Under the pieces are notes generated by a model, which worked only from the letters and a program-made list of their open reading frames with translations, ran no database searches and was not told the origin of the DNA. From Sphaerochaeta sp. (GTDB lineage: Bacteria; Spirochaetota; Spirochaetia; Sphaerochaetales; Sphaerochaetaceae), in assembly GCA_018399495.1 (NCBI GenBank), contig JAGYOG010000021.1, forward strand, positions 1 through 46,766: 46,766 nucleotides of DNA. Direction: 5' to 3'. Below, one piece after another: positions 16,137 through 24,683 of the stretch. Position 1 is the first letter of the stretch. Each line of letters opens with the position of its first letter. The translations under genes were made by a program, and so were the position numbers.

Positions 16137-18213
16137 ATGAAAGATACGATTTATGTTGATGAAAGCTGGGGCGGGGAAGCTGTTTACAATATCCATGGAG
16201 AGGTTTCCTACCAAAGTAAACCATTCAAGGTAGCTTCTTCCTATGAACCTGCGGGTGACCAGGGTGAAGCAATCAAGGCATTGAGTGCAGGCTTGTTCGA
16301 TGGAGACCGCTGTCAGACCCTCAAGGGTGTCACAGGTAGTGGAAAAACCTATACGATGGCGAAGATCATCGAACGAGTACAGAAACCGACCTTGGTGCTT
16401 TCCCACAACAAGACACTTGCAGCACAGTTGTATCGGGAGTTCAAGTCATTCTTTCCGGAGAACGCGGTTGAGTACTTTGTTTCAACGTACGATTACTATC
16501 AACCTGAAGCCTACGTTCCGGGCAAGGATTTGTATATCGAGAAGGATGCCTCGATCAACCAAGAGATTGACAGACTTCGACTCTCTGCCTCATTTTCCCT
16601 GATGGAGCGTCGTGATGTTATTGTAGTCTCCACCGTTTCTTGCATCTATGGATTGGCTAACCCCGTCTCGGTTCGTGATATGGTGTATACCTTTCATACC
16701 GGGGAGGCATTCAACCACAGTGAGGTGCTCGAACAATTGGTGCGCATGCAGTATGAACGTAATGATGCCATTTTACAGCGAGGTGCATTCCGTGTACGTG
16801 GTGATGTAATTGAGATTTGCCCCTCCTACTTGGAAAATGCAGTGAGAATCTCCATCGATTGGGATGAGATTGCATCCATCCAGTGGTTTGATCCTGTAAG
16901 TGGGGAGAAGCAGGAGATTGTCGACAGTTATTCCCTGTATCCTGCAAAACAGTTTGTAATGCCCCTGGAGCAGGTCAAGGCAGCCATTTCAAGAATCCGG
17001 AGTGAGATGGAAGACCAGGTTGAGTATTTTACTTCCATGGGTAAGCCGTTGGAGGCTGAACGGATCAAGACCAGAGTGGAATATGATTTGGAAATGCTTG
17101 AAGAGATTGGCTACTGTTCAGGAATTGAGAACTACTCACGGCCCCTCTCTGACAGAAAGGCAGGAGAGCGCCCAGCGGTTTTGCTGGACTACTTTGCTCC
17201 CGATTTTATTACCTTCATTGACGAGTCACACGTTACGCTTCCTCAAGTAGGGGCTATGTATGAGGGAGACCGCTCACGAAAATTGAATCTGGTGAACTTT
17301 GGATTCAGACTTCCCTCAGCATTGGACAACCGCCCGCTGAAGGCTTCCGAGTTTGAGCAGGTTGTGAAGCAAAGGGTCTATGTCTCTGCCACACCGAACC
17401 AGAAGGAAGTGGATGAGAGCACACGTGTGGTTGAACAGATTATTCGTCCCACAGGGTTGCTTGATCCAGAAATAGAGGTACGTCCCACCGAAGGCCAGAT
17501 GGAGAACCTATACGGAGAGATCCGCTCAGTTATCAAGAAGAAGCAGAGAGTATTGGTTACTACACTAACCAAGAAGATGAGTGAGGATTTGACTGATTAT
17601 TTTGCATCCTCGACTCAAGGTGCGCTATTCCACTCTGAGATTGAGACCATTGAACGGGTGGAAATTCCTCAGGGACCTACACGCTTGGGTGTGTCTATGA
17701 TGTGTTGATAGGGATCAACCTGCTCAGAGAGAGGGTTTGGACCTTCCTGAGGTTGCCTTGATCGCCATCCTTGATGCAGATAAAATCGGCTTCCTTCGCT
17801 CGGCCACAGCCTTGATCCAGACCATTGGGCGAGCTGCCCGTAATGCAGAGGGGCGGGTAGTCATGTATGCGGACCGAATGAGCCCTGCAATGGAAGAGGC
17901 CATCAGTGAGACCAACCGACGCCGAGCAATCCAGATGGCTTACAATGAAGAGCATAATATAACTCCCACAACCATCATCAAGGCAATTCATGACATGCTG
18001 GAGCGTGAACAACATGAACAACATGAGATCCAGAAACATGATCTTGAGTTGCTCAAGGGTGGTTACAACCTACTCAGTGCCACTGATAGAAAAAACTATA
18101 TCAAGGCATTGGAGAAAGAGATGCTTGAAGCGGCAAAGAATCTGGAGTTTGAACGTGCAGCAGTCATCCGTGATGAGATACAGGATGTGAAGACAGGTAA
18201 GTTCACCAGCTAG
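16137..18213 (+). pseudogene. uvrB: Excinuclease ABC subunit B, disrupted by clustered small indels
   Basis: UvrB is the damage-verifying helicase-like subunit of nucleotide excision repair. The first 490 or so codons are intact: Walker A GVTGSGKTYTM, the beta-hairpin region with YDYYQPEAYVPG and EIDRLRLSA, and FIDESHVTLPQVGAMYEGDR. From about 17611 to 17733 the frame is lost through roughly six indels of 1-2 bases: LKVRY, LRDL, RLG, YDVLIGINLLRE and GLDLPEV each read in a different phase. From 17737 the normal C-terminus resumes, with QTIGRAARN and the UVR motif YIKALEKEMLEAAKNLEFE. As given it yields a truncated 523-residue protein lacking helicase motifs V and VI. It is either a decayed gene or a local sequence error. 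Confidence 0.9.
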
Positions 18214-19118
18214 CGGAGGATTAAATCCAGCGGCCCCCCTGTGATGGTGGGGTGCTGGTATGTACTGGTATCTACTCCACTGAGTGCAGTACCTTGGTGG
18301 TAGTACACATATTGATAGAGGTAGTCTACCGTTATCTTTTTTGGTGGATCCAATACTTGGTCCTCTTCATCCCAGCCGAGTCCTTCAAGTAGAGCTTGTG
18401 TGAAATGGCCATGTGTTAGTGTTTCACTAGCCGTGTTGTCATATGTGGTTGCAGCTATTACAAATACAGGACGGGTATATGATCCTTCAGCAAAGTATTG
18501 GTCATACACTTCCTGCAAGTAGGAATTTCTCTCAATAAGTGAATAGGACGTTTCACTTTCCTGTACGAAGTTTCCGCTATAGCAACTATCCATTAGTAAA
18601 AGGACACTTCCTTTGGAGGAATCAAGTGCATCATAGAGCTCTGCAACGGTCAGGAGCACATCGGTGTACATAGAGCCTGATGTGGAGAAGATGGAGCCAT
18701 CACTGCGTGGCGGATACAACACCAGCGAACCATCTTCCATTCCATGGCCACTGTAGCTGATGATGAGAATGTCTTGCTCGTCCATTGCATCTGATAAAGA
18801 CTCGATTTTCTCGATTACATGGGCTTTGGTAGGAAGTAAGGGGTCATTCAAATCATCACTACCATCTTGGAGCATAAGAGTGGATGTATGCTCTTCTCCT
18901 TGAAACAAAGCATCAAATGCTTTCTCCAGTTCTATCGCATCCGGGAGCGTACCATCTAGATAATCCTCTTCCCTGATATTCGTCCCATCATAACTAAGCG
19001 CTATTGCAAGGTGATGGGTTTTCCCCTCTGTAGGGGACGGGGTTATCAACTCACAACCCAGAAGAAGTGATAGGAATAGAAGGATCAGAAGATGGAGTTT
19101 CATATATCTAGAGTTCAA
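18210..19118 (-). CDS. Caspase-like (peptidase C14/metacaspase-type) lipoprotein
   Basis: 302-residue exported protein with a type II signal peptide: hydrophobic LLILLFLSLLLGC with lipobox cysteine 22. The caspase-fold core has strand LAIALSYDG, the catalytic histidine His125 in ISYSGHGMEDG, and the catalytic cysteine Cys179 in LLLMDSCYSGNF. A late conserved block TRPVFVIAATTYDNTASE precedes GHFTQALLEGLGWD. Substrate and role are unknown. The start at 19118 is TTG with a well-placed AAGGA; an ATG five codons on (19103) lacks one. A broken paralogue lies 17 bases upstream. Its stop overlaps the uvrB stop in a shared CTAG. Confidence 0.85.
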   Translation of the reverse strand: MNSRYMKLHLLILLFLSLLLGCELITPSPTEGKTHHLAIALSYDGTNIREEDYLDGTLPDAIELEKAFDALFQGEEHTSTLMLQDGSDDLNDPLLPTKAHVIEKIESLSDAMDEQDILIISYSGHGMEDGSLVLYPPRSDGSIFSTSGSMYTDVLLTVAELYDALDSSKGSVLLLMDSCYSGNFVQESETSYSLIERNSYLQEVYDQYFAEGSYTRPVFVIAATTYDNTASETLTHGHFTQALLEGLGWDEEDQVLDPPKKITVDYLYQYVYYHQGTALSGVDTSTYQHPTITGGPLDLILR

Positions 19119-19135
19119 TTATCTGTTCCTTTGCT

Positions 19136-20094
19136 TCAGTAGCTGAATAGTAGCATATCCATGGCACCACCGGTGACCATGGGGTGTTGGACAGGTTTAT
19201 CCATGGTAAATATTGAAAAGCGCACAGGATATACTTGGTGTTTCTTGATGTATTTGTAGAGAGAATCAACACTGAGCAACCCATTTTTGGCAGCAGGGGA
19301 ACTCATAGTAATCGTATTGGCTCTTGATCCCAGCCCAATGCATCAAGAAGTGCTGAGGTAAAGACCCCATGGTTCAAGTATTCCTCTTCATGTGAATCAG
19401 TGTCAGCACTGGCGGTAAGAACTACGAACGAAGGTATCTCATATTCTTCATCAGAGAAGTAATTTTCCATACCGAACGATACCTTTATCATAGAGCCAGC
19501 TCGAACTGAGCGCGACTCAGGGACGAAGAGCCCAATTATAGCAGCCGTCAAGAATTAGGCTTTTTTCCTTTGATAGGACTGATGCGAGCATATAAACTAT
19601 TTGGGGTGACGATACTGATTCTTGGATCTGATGGGGATGCTAAGGTCGATTACTCCTTCAGTTAAGGTATGTGCCATCAGGAGTTCCCCGTTTCTTCGAT
19701 GCCATGTCCGCTATAGGTAATGATGGTTAAATCATCTTCTGTTGTCTTCTCTTCGAGGTCCTTTAGGGTTTTTTCAAAATTATCTTTTGATGCATATTCA
19801 GATTGCCTGAAAGCTTCAGTACGGGCAGTTCCTTCCTGTAGAAGTAGTATAGGAGTCTCCACCATCCAGGCTGCAGAGTAGGCTTGTTGTGCAAGAGCTG
19901 CTGAAAGCTCCCAAAGTGTCAAGTACAGTCTGTCCTAGAAGTTTAATTTTCACATTCTCTGGAGGTCTATTCTCATAGCTGATTCCAATCGAGACAATGC
20001 GTACAATCCCTCTCTGCACTGGCTCCTCATAGTACAAACCTACAGGATGCCATGAGGAGTAGTAGGATGGGCAGCAGAATGAATACTGTCTCAT
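19136..20094 (-). pseudogene. Broken paralogue of the caspase-like lipoprotein
   Basis: Pieces in three phases rebuild one protein parallel to the intact neighbour. A lipoprotein signal (ILLPILLLLMASC) is followed by IVSIGISYENRP, ELSAALAQQAYSAAW, the His motif ITYSGHGIEETG, the Cys motif SLILDGCY, FVVLTASADTDSHEEE, FTSALLDALGWD and the end QHPMVTGGAMDMLL. I count at least seven single-base shifts, several in short homopolymers (GGG near 19911, GGGG near 19687, AAAAAA near 19563). Both catalytic residues survive. Its ATG overlaps the stop of the upstream gene (ATGA), so it belonged to an operon. It is a recent pseudogene or a poorly resolved sequence. Confidence 0.85.
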
Positions 20095-20651
20095 GTATCA
20101 CCTCTTATAAAAGGGAAGAGTAGGTAGCGCACCCAATTCCTGCCTGTAGTGCTGTAATCTCCTTCGAAGAGCTTAGAACTGAAAGATGCGGTGCGGTGAG
20201 GTATATCAGGGTCTGTTCCCCAGCAATATGGGAATTGGGGGCCAAGTTTGAATGAGAAAGAGGCGAATACTTCTTCAATCTGCTTGTAGAAGTTTACTTC
20301 ACTCCCCCTCCTTGGATGAAAAGAGAATCTATCACTTGGTGACCAGCTTGCTAGGTTGATTCCAAGTGAGTTGAATCCCCGCGCACGGTAGTTGCCGAAT
20401 GGGAGAGAGTCAGAGACAGTGAGGTGCGCCTGTAGGACGGTCTCCCAGTTGTTCCCCTGATATCCAAGAAACCCGATGGTGGTGGAGAGAGCGAGGGAGG
20501 ACCGTGCAGGTATCTCATCCTCAAAATGAGGGATACCAAGATAGTAGGAGAGAGAGGAAGACGCAGCATAATACTGCCCCCCACTGGCCGCAGTCAGGGA
20601 AGTAGTAACGAGTATCAGAAGAATGATGAGATACAGTTGGGTACCTTTCAT
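20091..20651 (-). CDS. Small exported protein, possibly outer-membrane-like
   Basis: 186 residues, not recognised. Residues 1-22 form a cleavable signal peptide (LYLIILLILVTTSLTAASG). The mature part is rich in aromatic residues, glycine and serine and alternates polar and apolar residues (SSLSYYLGIPHF, ALSTTIGFLGYQG, FASFSFKLGPQFPYCWG), as in beta-strand envelope proteins. That is an inference from composition only. It overlaps the start of the broken caspase-like gene by 4 bases, so the two were translationally coupled. It begins 33 bases after the thiamine ATPase gene with no terminator between them. No clear Shine-Dalgarno is seen. Confidence 0.65.
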   Translation of the reverse strand: MKGTQLYLIILLILVTTSLTAASGGQYYAASSSLSYYLGIPHFEDEIPARSSLALSTTIGFLGYQGNNWETVLQAHLTVSDSLPFGNYRARGFNSLGINLASWSPSDRFSFHPRRGSEVNFYKQIEEVFASFSFKLGPQFPYCWGTDPDIPHRTASFSSKLFEGDYSTTGRNWVRYLLFPFIRGDT

Positions 20652-20683
20652 AGTCTTAAGTATACAGAAATTCAGTACTGTGC

Positions 20684-21769
20684 CTATTGCCCAACCATGG
20701 TAAGTTTAAAATTAGTCATAAGTATACCATCAAGATATTCTCTGATTGCATTGATTCTTACACCCAGAGTCAATTGATTTGTAATAGGTCGATGGGTTGC
20801 ATGGGCAATAATCGTATGACCTTCCCAACTACAGGTAAGCCTGTAGTGGTCTCCCTGGAATTCACAACTTACCAGCTCCGCATTCTTGAACCGGAGATGG
20901 GGAAGATATTCAGCTAAAGGAAGGTTTTCATTATCCTGAACCAGAACTTCCTCCGGTCTGAAGAAAATGGCATGCTGACCTTCTTGTGGTTTGAAGACAA
21001 ATGGGTCGAAGGAACCAATCTTTACCAAGGTCTTAGGAATGATTCTATAGGGAAGGGTGTTTCCTTCTCCCATAAAGGTGGCTACAAAAAGATTAGCTGG
21101 ATTATAATAGATTGCTTCCCCGGGTCCCTCCTGCATCACCTTTCCGTCTTGCATCACGATGATACGGTCTGCGATGGAAAGCGCCTCTTCTTGGTCATGG
21201 GTTACGTAGATGGTTGTAATACCCGTCTCATCATGGATTCTCCGTATTTCTTCACGGAGATGTTTGCGTAGCTTTGCATCGAGTGCAGAGAGCGGTTCAT
21301 CCAACAACAATAGCTGGGGTTGTGATGCAAGTGCCCTTGCCAAGGCAACCCGTTGTCTTTCGCCTCCACTGAGTTCTTGGCTTCGTCTTTTTTGATATCC
21401 TTCCAGGGAAACCAAGGAAAGCAATCGGCTGATTCGCTCTTTTCGTTTTGCATTTGAGAGTTTGCGGAGCTTCAGGGGGTATGCTATGTTCTGCTCCACA
21501 CTCATATGGGGAAATAGAGCGTAGTCCTGAAATACCATGGCAATTTGTCGTTCATGGACCGGGGTTTTGGAAAGGTCTTTTCCATTGAGAACCAAGGACC
21601 CAGAGTGCAGGGGGAGCAATCCAGCGATCAATTGGAGGGATGTGCTCTTTCCACATCCTGAAGGACCTATGATACATGCCAGTTCCCCTGCCTGGACAGA
21701 AAATGACACATTCAAAGAAAAATCCTTATAGGATGCTTTCAATGCACAATTCAGACCTTCAGCGGCCAT
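20684..21769 (-). CDS. thiQ: Thiamine ABC transporter, ATP-binding protein
   Basis: Cytoplasmic ATPase of the thiamine importer encoded with the fused permease and binding protein. The nucleotide site is complete: Walker A GPSGCGKST, Q-loop MVFQDYALFPHM, signature LSGGERQRVALARAL, Walker B LLLLDEPLSALDA and H-loop YVTHDQEEAL. At 361 residues it is much longer than ThiQ of E. coli (about 230). It has a C-terminal TOBE-like regulatory extension like PotA or FbpC, so the thiQ name rests on the operon and its riboswitch. The ATG at 21769 has GGGGG at the right distance and overlaps the permease stop by 11 bases. Confidence 0.85.
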   Translation of the reverse strand: MAAEGLNCALKASYKDFSLNVSFSVQAGELACIIGPSGCGKSTSLQLIAGLLPLHSGSLVLNGKDLSKTPVHERQIAMVFQDYALFPHMSVEQNIAYPLKLRKLSNAKRKERISRLLSLVSLEGYQKRRSQELSGGERQRVALARALASQPQLLLLDEPLSALDAKLRKHLREEIRRIHDETGITTIYVTHDQEEALSIADRIIVMQDGKVMQEGPGEAIYYNPANLFVATFMGEGNTLPYRIIPKTLVKIGSFDPFVFKPQEGQHAIFFRPEEVLVQDNENLPLAEYLPHLRFKNAELVSCEFQGDHYRLTCSWEGHTIIAHATHRPITNQLTLGVRINAIREYLDGILMTNFKLTMVGQ

Positions 21770-23453
21770 ATGTTCCCCCTTTCGCAAATTCACTTACAAT
21801 AAATACCAGTACACTGACTGCAATCAAAATGGTTCCCAGTGCACAAGCGCCTTGGAAATTGTAACTTCCAATGAGGCGATACATCACCACAGGTAGGGTG
21901 ATGATCGAACTGTTTGCCAATGTCAGGGTAGCGTTGAACTCACCCATACTGAGGGCAAACGCAAAAATTGCCCCTGTGAACATGGCACCCTTGAGTAAAG
22001 GAAGTTCAATGGCAAGGAACGTCCTAAGAGGGCCAGCTCCAAGCGTCAATGAACTGTGCATGTAGGTAAGGGGAATCTTACGGTACTCAGGGAGAATGGT
22101 CCTTAGTACAAAGGGAATGGCAATCACCAGATGAGCCAGTACCACCAATGTATAACTTAATGCAAGGCCTCCCCTGAGTCGGCTTGCAATCAAGTAGTAC
22201 CCCAAACCAATGATGACTGAACTGACAGTCATAGGAAGCATTCCTGCCAACTCCAAGAAGGAGGTGGTATGTATCTTCCTCCTAATGGCTACCGAGAGGG
22301 TGAGTGCAAGAGGGACTGTTATAGCGGCTACTGCAAGTGCGATGAGCAAACTGTTCGTCAATGCCCCTAAGGCTGATCCCATATGACCTGTTGCATTTTC
22401 CAAGTTGAGCAACTGACGATACCACTTAAGGCTGAAAACCTCTTGAGCTGAACGGGAGGGGGCTGCCATGAAAGAACGTACCACTACCGATACAATAGGA
22501 CCAAGAATAAAGAGAAACGAGATGATGGTGTACAAGAATGCGAGCACTCTTCCAGCACGTGTTGTCGGTCTTTTCTCTGCTTTACGGTGGGAAGTACGAT
22601 AGGTTTCGCTTTGTGCCAACTTTTTTTGGGTTGCATTGTACCAGAGTAATAAAAGACTGGTTATAATAATGGAGAACAGAGAAAGAGCACTTGCCGCAGC
22701 AGGATTTCCCATCATTCTAGCCTGTCGATAGATTTCCACTTCCATGGTAGTAAACTGTGGTCCACCCCCAAGTACCAAGATAATGGCAAAGCTGTTGAAA
22801 CAGAACAAGAAAACAAGGCTTGCAGAGGAAACAATAGCAGGAATAAGCCTGGGAAGCGTGATGGAAAAGAATGTTCGTACCTTGTTTGCTCCCAAGGTCC
22901 AACTTGCAGCCTCGCAATTTTCATCCATATGTTCCCAATAGGAGGATACGAGGCTCATGATGATCGGAAAGTTATAGAAGGTGTGTGCGAGGATGATGGC
23001 AGGGAACGAGTAAAGAATTTTTAGGGGAGGGTCCTCAAGGTGGAAGAGAGCCATCAGTGCACGATTGAGAAACCCATTGTTACCAAAAAAGATAACGAAA
23101 CCAAGTACCACCAAGATGGAGGGGATAACAAAGGGTATGGCACTTAGGGCAAGAATCATTCGCTTGCCTTTGAAGGAGTAAGTGGCGATCAAGTAGGCCC
23201 CAGGCAGAGCTACGGCAAGAGAGGCGAGTGTGGAGAGGGTTGCCTGCAGCAGTGTGAAGCCCATAATCTTCTGGGTATATGGATCACTGAAAACACTGAT
23301 AAGTCGGGAAAATGAAAAGCCCTCCTCAGTAATAAAAGCTGAGGAGAGCGTGAAAAAGAGAGGGACAAAAAACAGCATCAGCAAGACAACCATCGAAGGA
23401 ATGGGCATGGTACGATAGAAACATCTGTACTGAAGGCTATTGTTCTCTCTCAT
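21759..23453 (-). CDS. thiP: Thiamine ABC transporter, permease protein
   Basis: Inner-membrane permease of 564 residues made of two fused BPD_transp_1 halves with about twelve transmembrane helices, as in ThiP. Each half carries an EAA-type loop for contact with the ATPase: EAASWTLGANKVRTFFSITLP in the first half, and HSSLTLGAGPLRTFLAIELP in the second. The fused architecture occurs in the iron(III) and thiamine families; the TPP riboswitch and the binding protein favour thiamine. Its ATG overlaps the binding-protein stop by 4 bases, so translation is coupled. Confidence 0.88.
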   Translation of the reverse strand: MRENNSLQYRCFYRTMPIPSMVVLLMLFFVPLFFTLSSAFITEEGFSFSRLISVFSDPYTQKIMGFTLLQATLSTLASLAVALPGAYLIATYSFKGKRMILALSAIPFVIPSILVVLGFVIFFGNNGFLNRALMALFHLEDPPLKILYSFPAIILAHTFYNFPIIMSLVSSYWEHMDENCEAASWTLGANKVRTFFSITLPRLIPAIVSSASLVFLFCFNSFAIILVLGGGPQFTTMEVEIYRQARMMGNPAAASALSLFSIIITSLLLLWYNATQKKLAQSETYRTSHRKAEKRPTTRAGRVLAFLYTIISFLFILGPIVSVVVRSFMAAPSRSAQEVFSLKWYRQLLNLENATGHMGSALGALTNSLLIALAVAAITVPLALTLSVAIRRKIHTTSFLELAGMLPMTVSSVIIGLGYYLIASRLRGGLALSYTLVVLAHLVIAIPFVLRTILPEYRKIPLTYMHSSLTLGAGPLRTFLAIELPLLKGAMFTGAIFAFALSMGEFNATLTLANSSIITLPVVMYRLIGSYNFQGACALGTILIAVSVLVFIVSEFAKGGTYGR

Positions 23454-24475
23454 TTACTCATTACCTGTGTCCATTCAGTAAGCCATCTATCTAGGTTTTT
23501 TGCAAGGGTTTCACTATCCATGGAGAGGTTCTTTTCTGGCTTAGGAGCGTAATCGAAGGCATCAGGTAGTTCTGTTTTGCTATTAACCGGATACATCGAG
23601 TTTGCCATTGCAATGGTCAATTGTCCCTTGGCCAAGATGAAGTCAATGAACTGCTTAGCTTCAGCCTTTTTCTTGCTTGATGCAAGCAATCCAACTCCTT
23701 CTATGGTAGTGCTATGTCCTTCTTCAAAGAGTGCTACCTGATAGCGGGTGGTATCCTCGTAGGTTACATGGTACACAGGACTGGTGGTATAGCTGAGAAC
23801 CAAGGGGGCTTCTCCCTCAGTGAATAGGCCATAGGCGCTGGACCAGCCATCGGTGATGGTAAGAGCCTGGTCCTTCATGGTCTCCCACCAGGAGAGGTAT
23901 TCCTCTTCCCCAAAGACCTCGATGGTCCAAAGCAGTAAGCCAAGTCCAACGGAACTGGTTCTGGGGTCGATCAAGATGACTTTGTCCCGGTAGACTGGAT
24001 CGGTCAAACTGGCAAGAGTGGTGGGAACCATGTCACTGTCCATGGCCTCCGTATCCACCACAAATGCAAAGTTGCCGTAGTCGAAAGGAAGTAACTGATA
24101 GGTAGGATCAAAATGCAGGAAGCCAGGAATGTCAGCAAGCGCCCTGCTTTTGTATGGTTCCAGCAACTCTGCCTCGTAGATTTTTGAGGCCATGTCATCA
24201 CTGATGCCCACCACGACATCTGCCCATGGGTTGTTTGCTTCAGAAATGAGTTTGTTCATCATCTCCATGCCATCACCCGAACTTACCAGGTTTACCTTGA
24301 TACCAGTCTCTTCCTCGAACATCTCCACCAAGACAGGGCCTGGGCCCCAGTCTCCACTGAAGGAGTCATAGGCGTAGACTACAAGCTCTTGTTGTTCCTG
24401 CACACCTTGTGCAGCGAGTGGGACGAAAATTGAAAGTATGGCAACCAATACACATACAGCCTGATGCTTTTTCAT
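23450..24475 (-). CDS. thiB: Thiamine ABC transporter, substrate-binding protein
   Basis: Periplasmic thiamine-binding protein. The N-terminus MKKHQAVCVLVAILSIFVP is a signal peptide ending near Ala-Ala-Gln. The mature protein is a type II binding fold with LVVYAYDSFSGDWGPG at the start and SYTTSPVYHVTYEDT, a segment typical of ThiB, near the middle. It has 341 residues from the ATG at 24475, chosen because GGAGGTGCTT precedes it exactly. It is the first gene after a TPP riboswitch, so its expression should fall when thiamine pyrophosphate is plentiful. Confidence 0.92.
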   Translation of the reverse strand: MKKHQAVCVLVAILSIFVPLAAQGVQEQQELVVYAYDSFSGDWGPGPVLVEMFEEETGIKVNLVSSGDGMEMMNKLISEANNPWADVVVGISDDMASKIYEAELLEPYKSRALADIPGFLHFDPTYQLLPFDYGNFAFVVDTEAMDSDMVPTTLASLTDPVYRDKVILIDPRTSSVGLGLLLWTIEVFGEEEYLSWWETMKDQALTITDGWSSAYGLFTEGEAPLVLSYTTSPVYHVTYEDTTRYQVALFEEGHSTTIEGVGLLASSKKKAEAKQFIDFILAKGQLTIAMANSMYPVNSKTELPDAFDYAPKPEKNLSMDSETLAKNLDRWLTEWTQVMSK

Positions 24476-24525
24476 AAGCACCTCCATATAATTTAGTCTG
24501 CCATGGGGATTGATTTTATAAGATA

Positions 24526-24608
24526 TGACTGTCTCCCTACGCTGGTATAATCCAGATCAGGTTAACGGGTGTAATCTCAGGCCAAGAGGCCACCCCAGGA
24601 CAACCCTA
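24526..24608 (-). ncRNA. TPP riboswitch (THI element)
   Basis: Read on the minus strand it has the conserved thi-box blocks in order: CTGGGGTGGCC, then GGCCTGAGATTACACCC, GTTAACCTGATC, and ATACCAGCGTAGGGA. These are the pyrimidine- and pyrophosphate-sensing helices of the thiamine pyrophosphate aptamer. It lies about 50 bases before thiB. Since no T-rich terminator is seen between it and thiB, control by hiding the GGAGGT site is more likely than attenuation (inference). Confidence 0.95.
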
Positions 24609-24636
24609 GCCTAACGGGATGTAGGAAAACTGTCAA
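24608..24636 (-). promoter_or_regulatory. Promoter of the thi operon
   Basis: On the minus strand, TTGACA (24636-24631), a 17-base spacer and TAGGCT (24613-24608) sit directly before the riboswitch. Confidence 0.7.
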
Positions 24637-24647
24637 TATGCGTTCTG

Positions 24648-24676
24648 TTGACCGCTGTCGTTTGCTCATGTACAGT
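24648..24676 (+). promoter_or_regulatory. nnr: Promoter of nnr, near-leaderless geometry
   Basis: TTGACC (24648-24653), a 17-base spacer and TACAGT (24671-24676) are followed by 7 bases and the ATG at 24684. It is back to back with the thi promoter; the two -35 boxes are 11 bases apart. A GAGGA in the 7-base gap could still serve as a very short Shine-Dalgarno. Confidence 0.6.
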
Positions 24677-24683
24677 GAGGATT

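Noticed and set aside
17690..17740. A single programmed frameshift in uvrB
   Set aside because: The piece between the two main ORFs needs several separate phase changes, and no slippery heptamer or stimulatory structure is evident; clustered indels explain it better.
18210..20651. Mobile-element insertion as the cause of the caspase gene duplication
   Set aside because: No terminal inverted repeats, target duplications or transposase remnants were seen; the two copies are diverged tandem paralogues.
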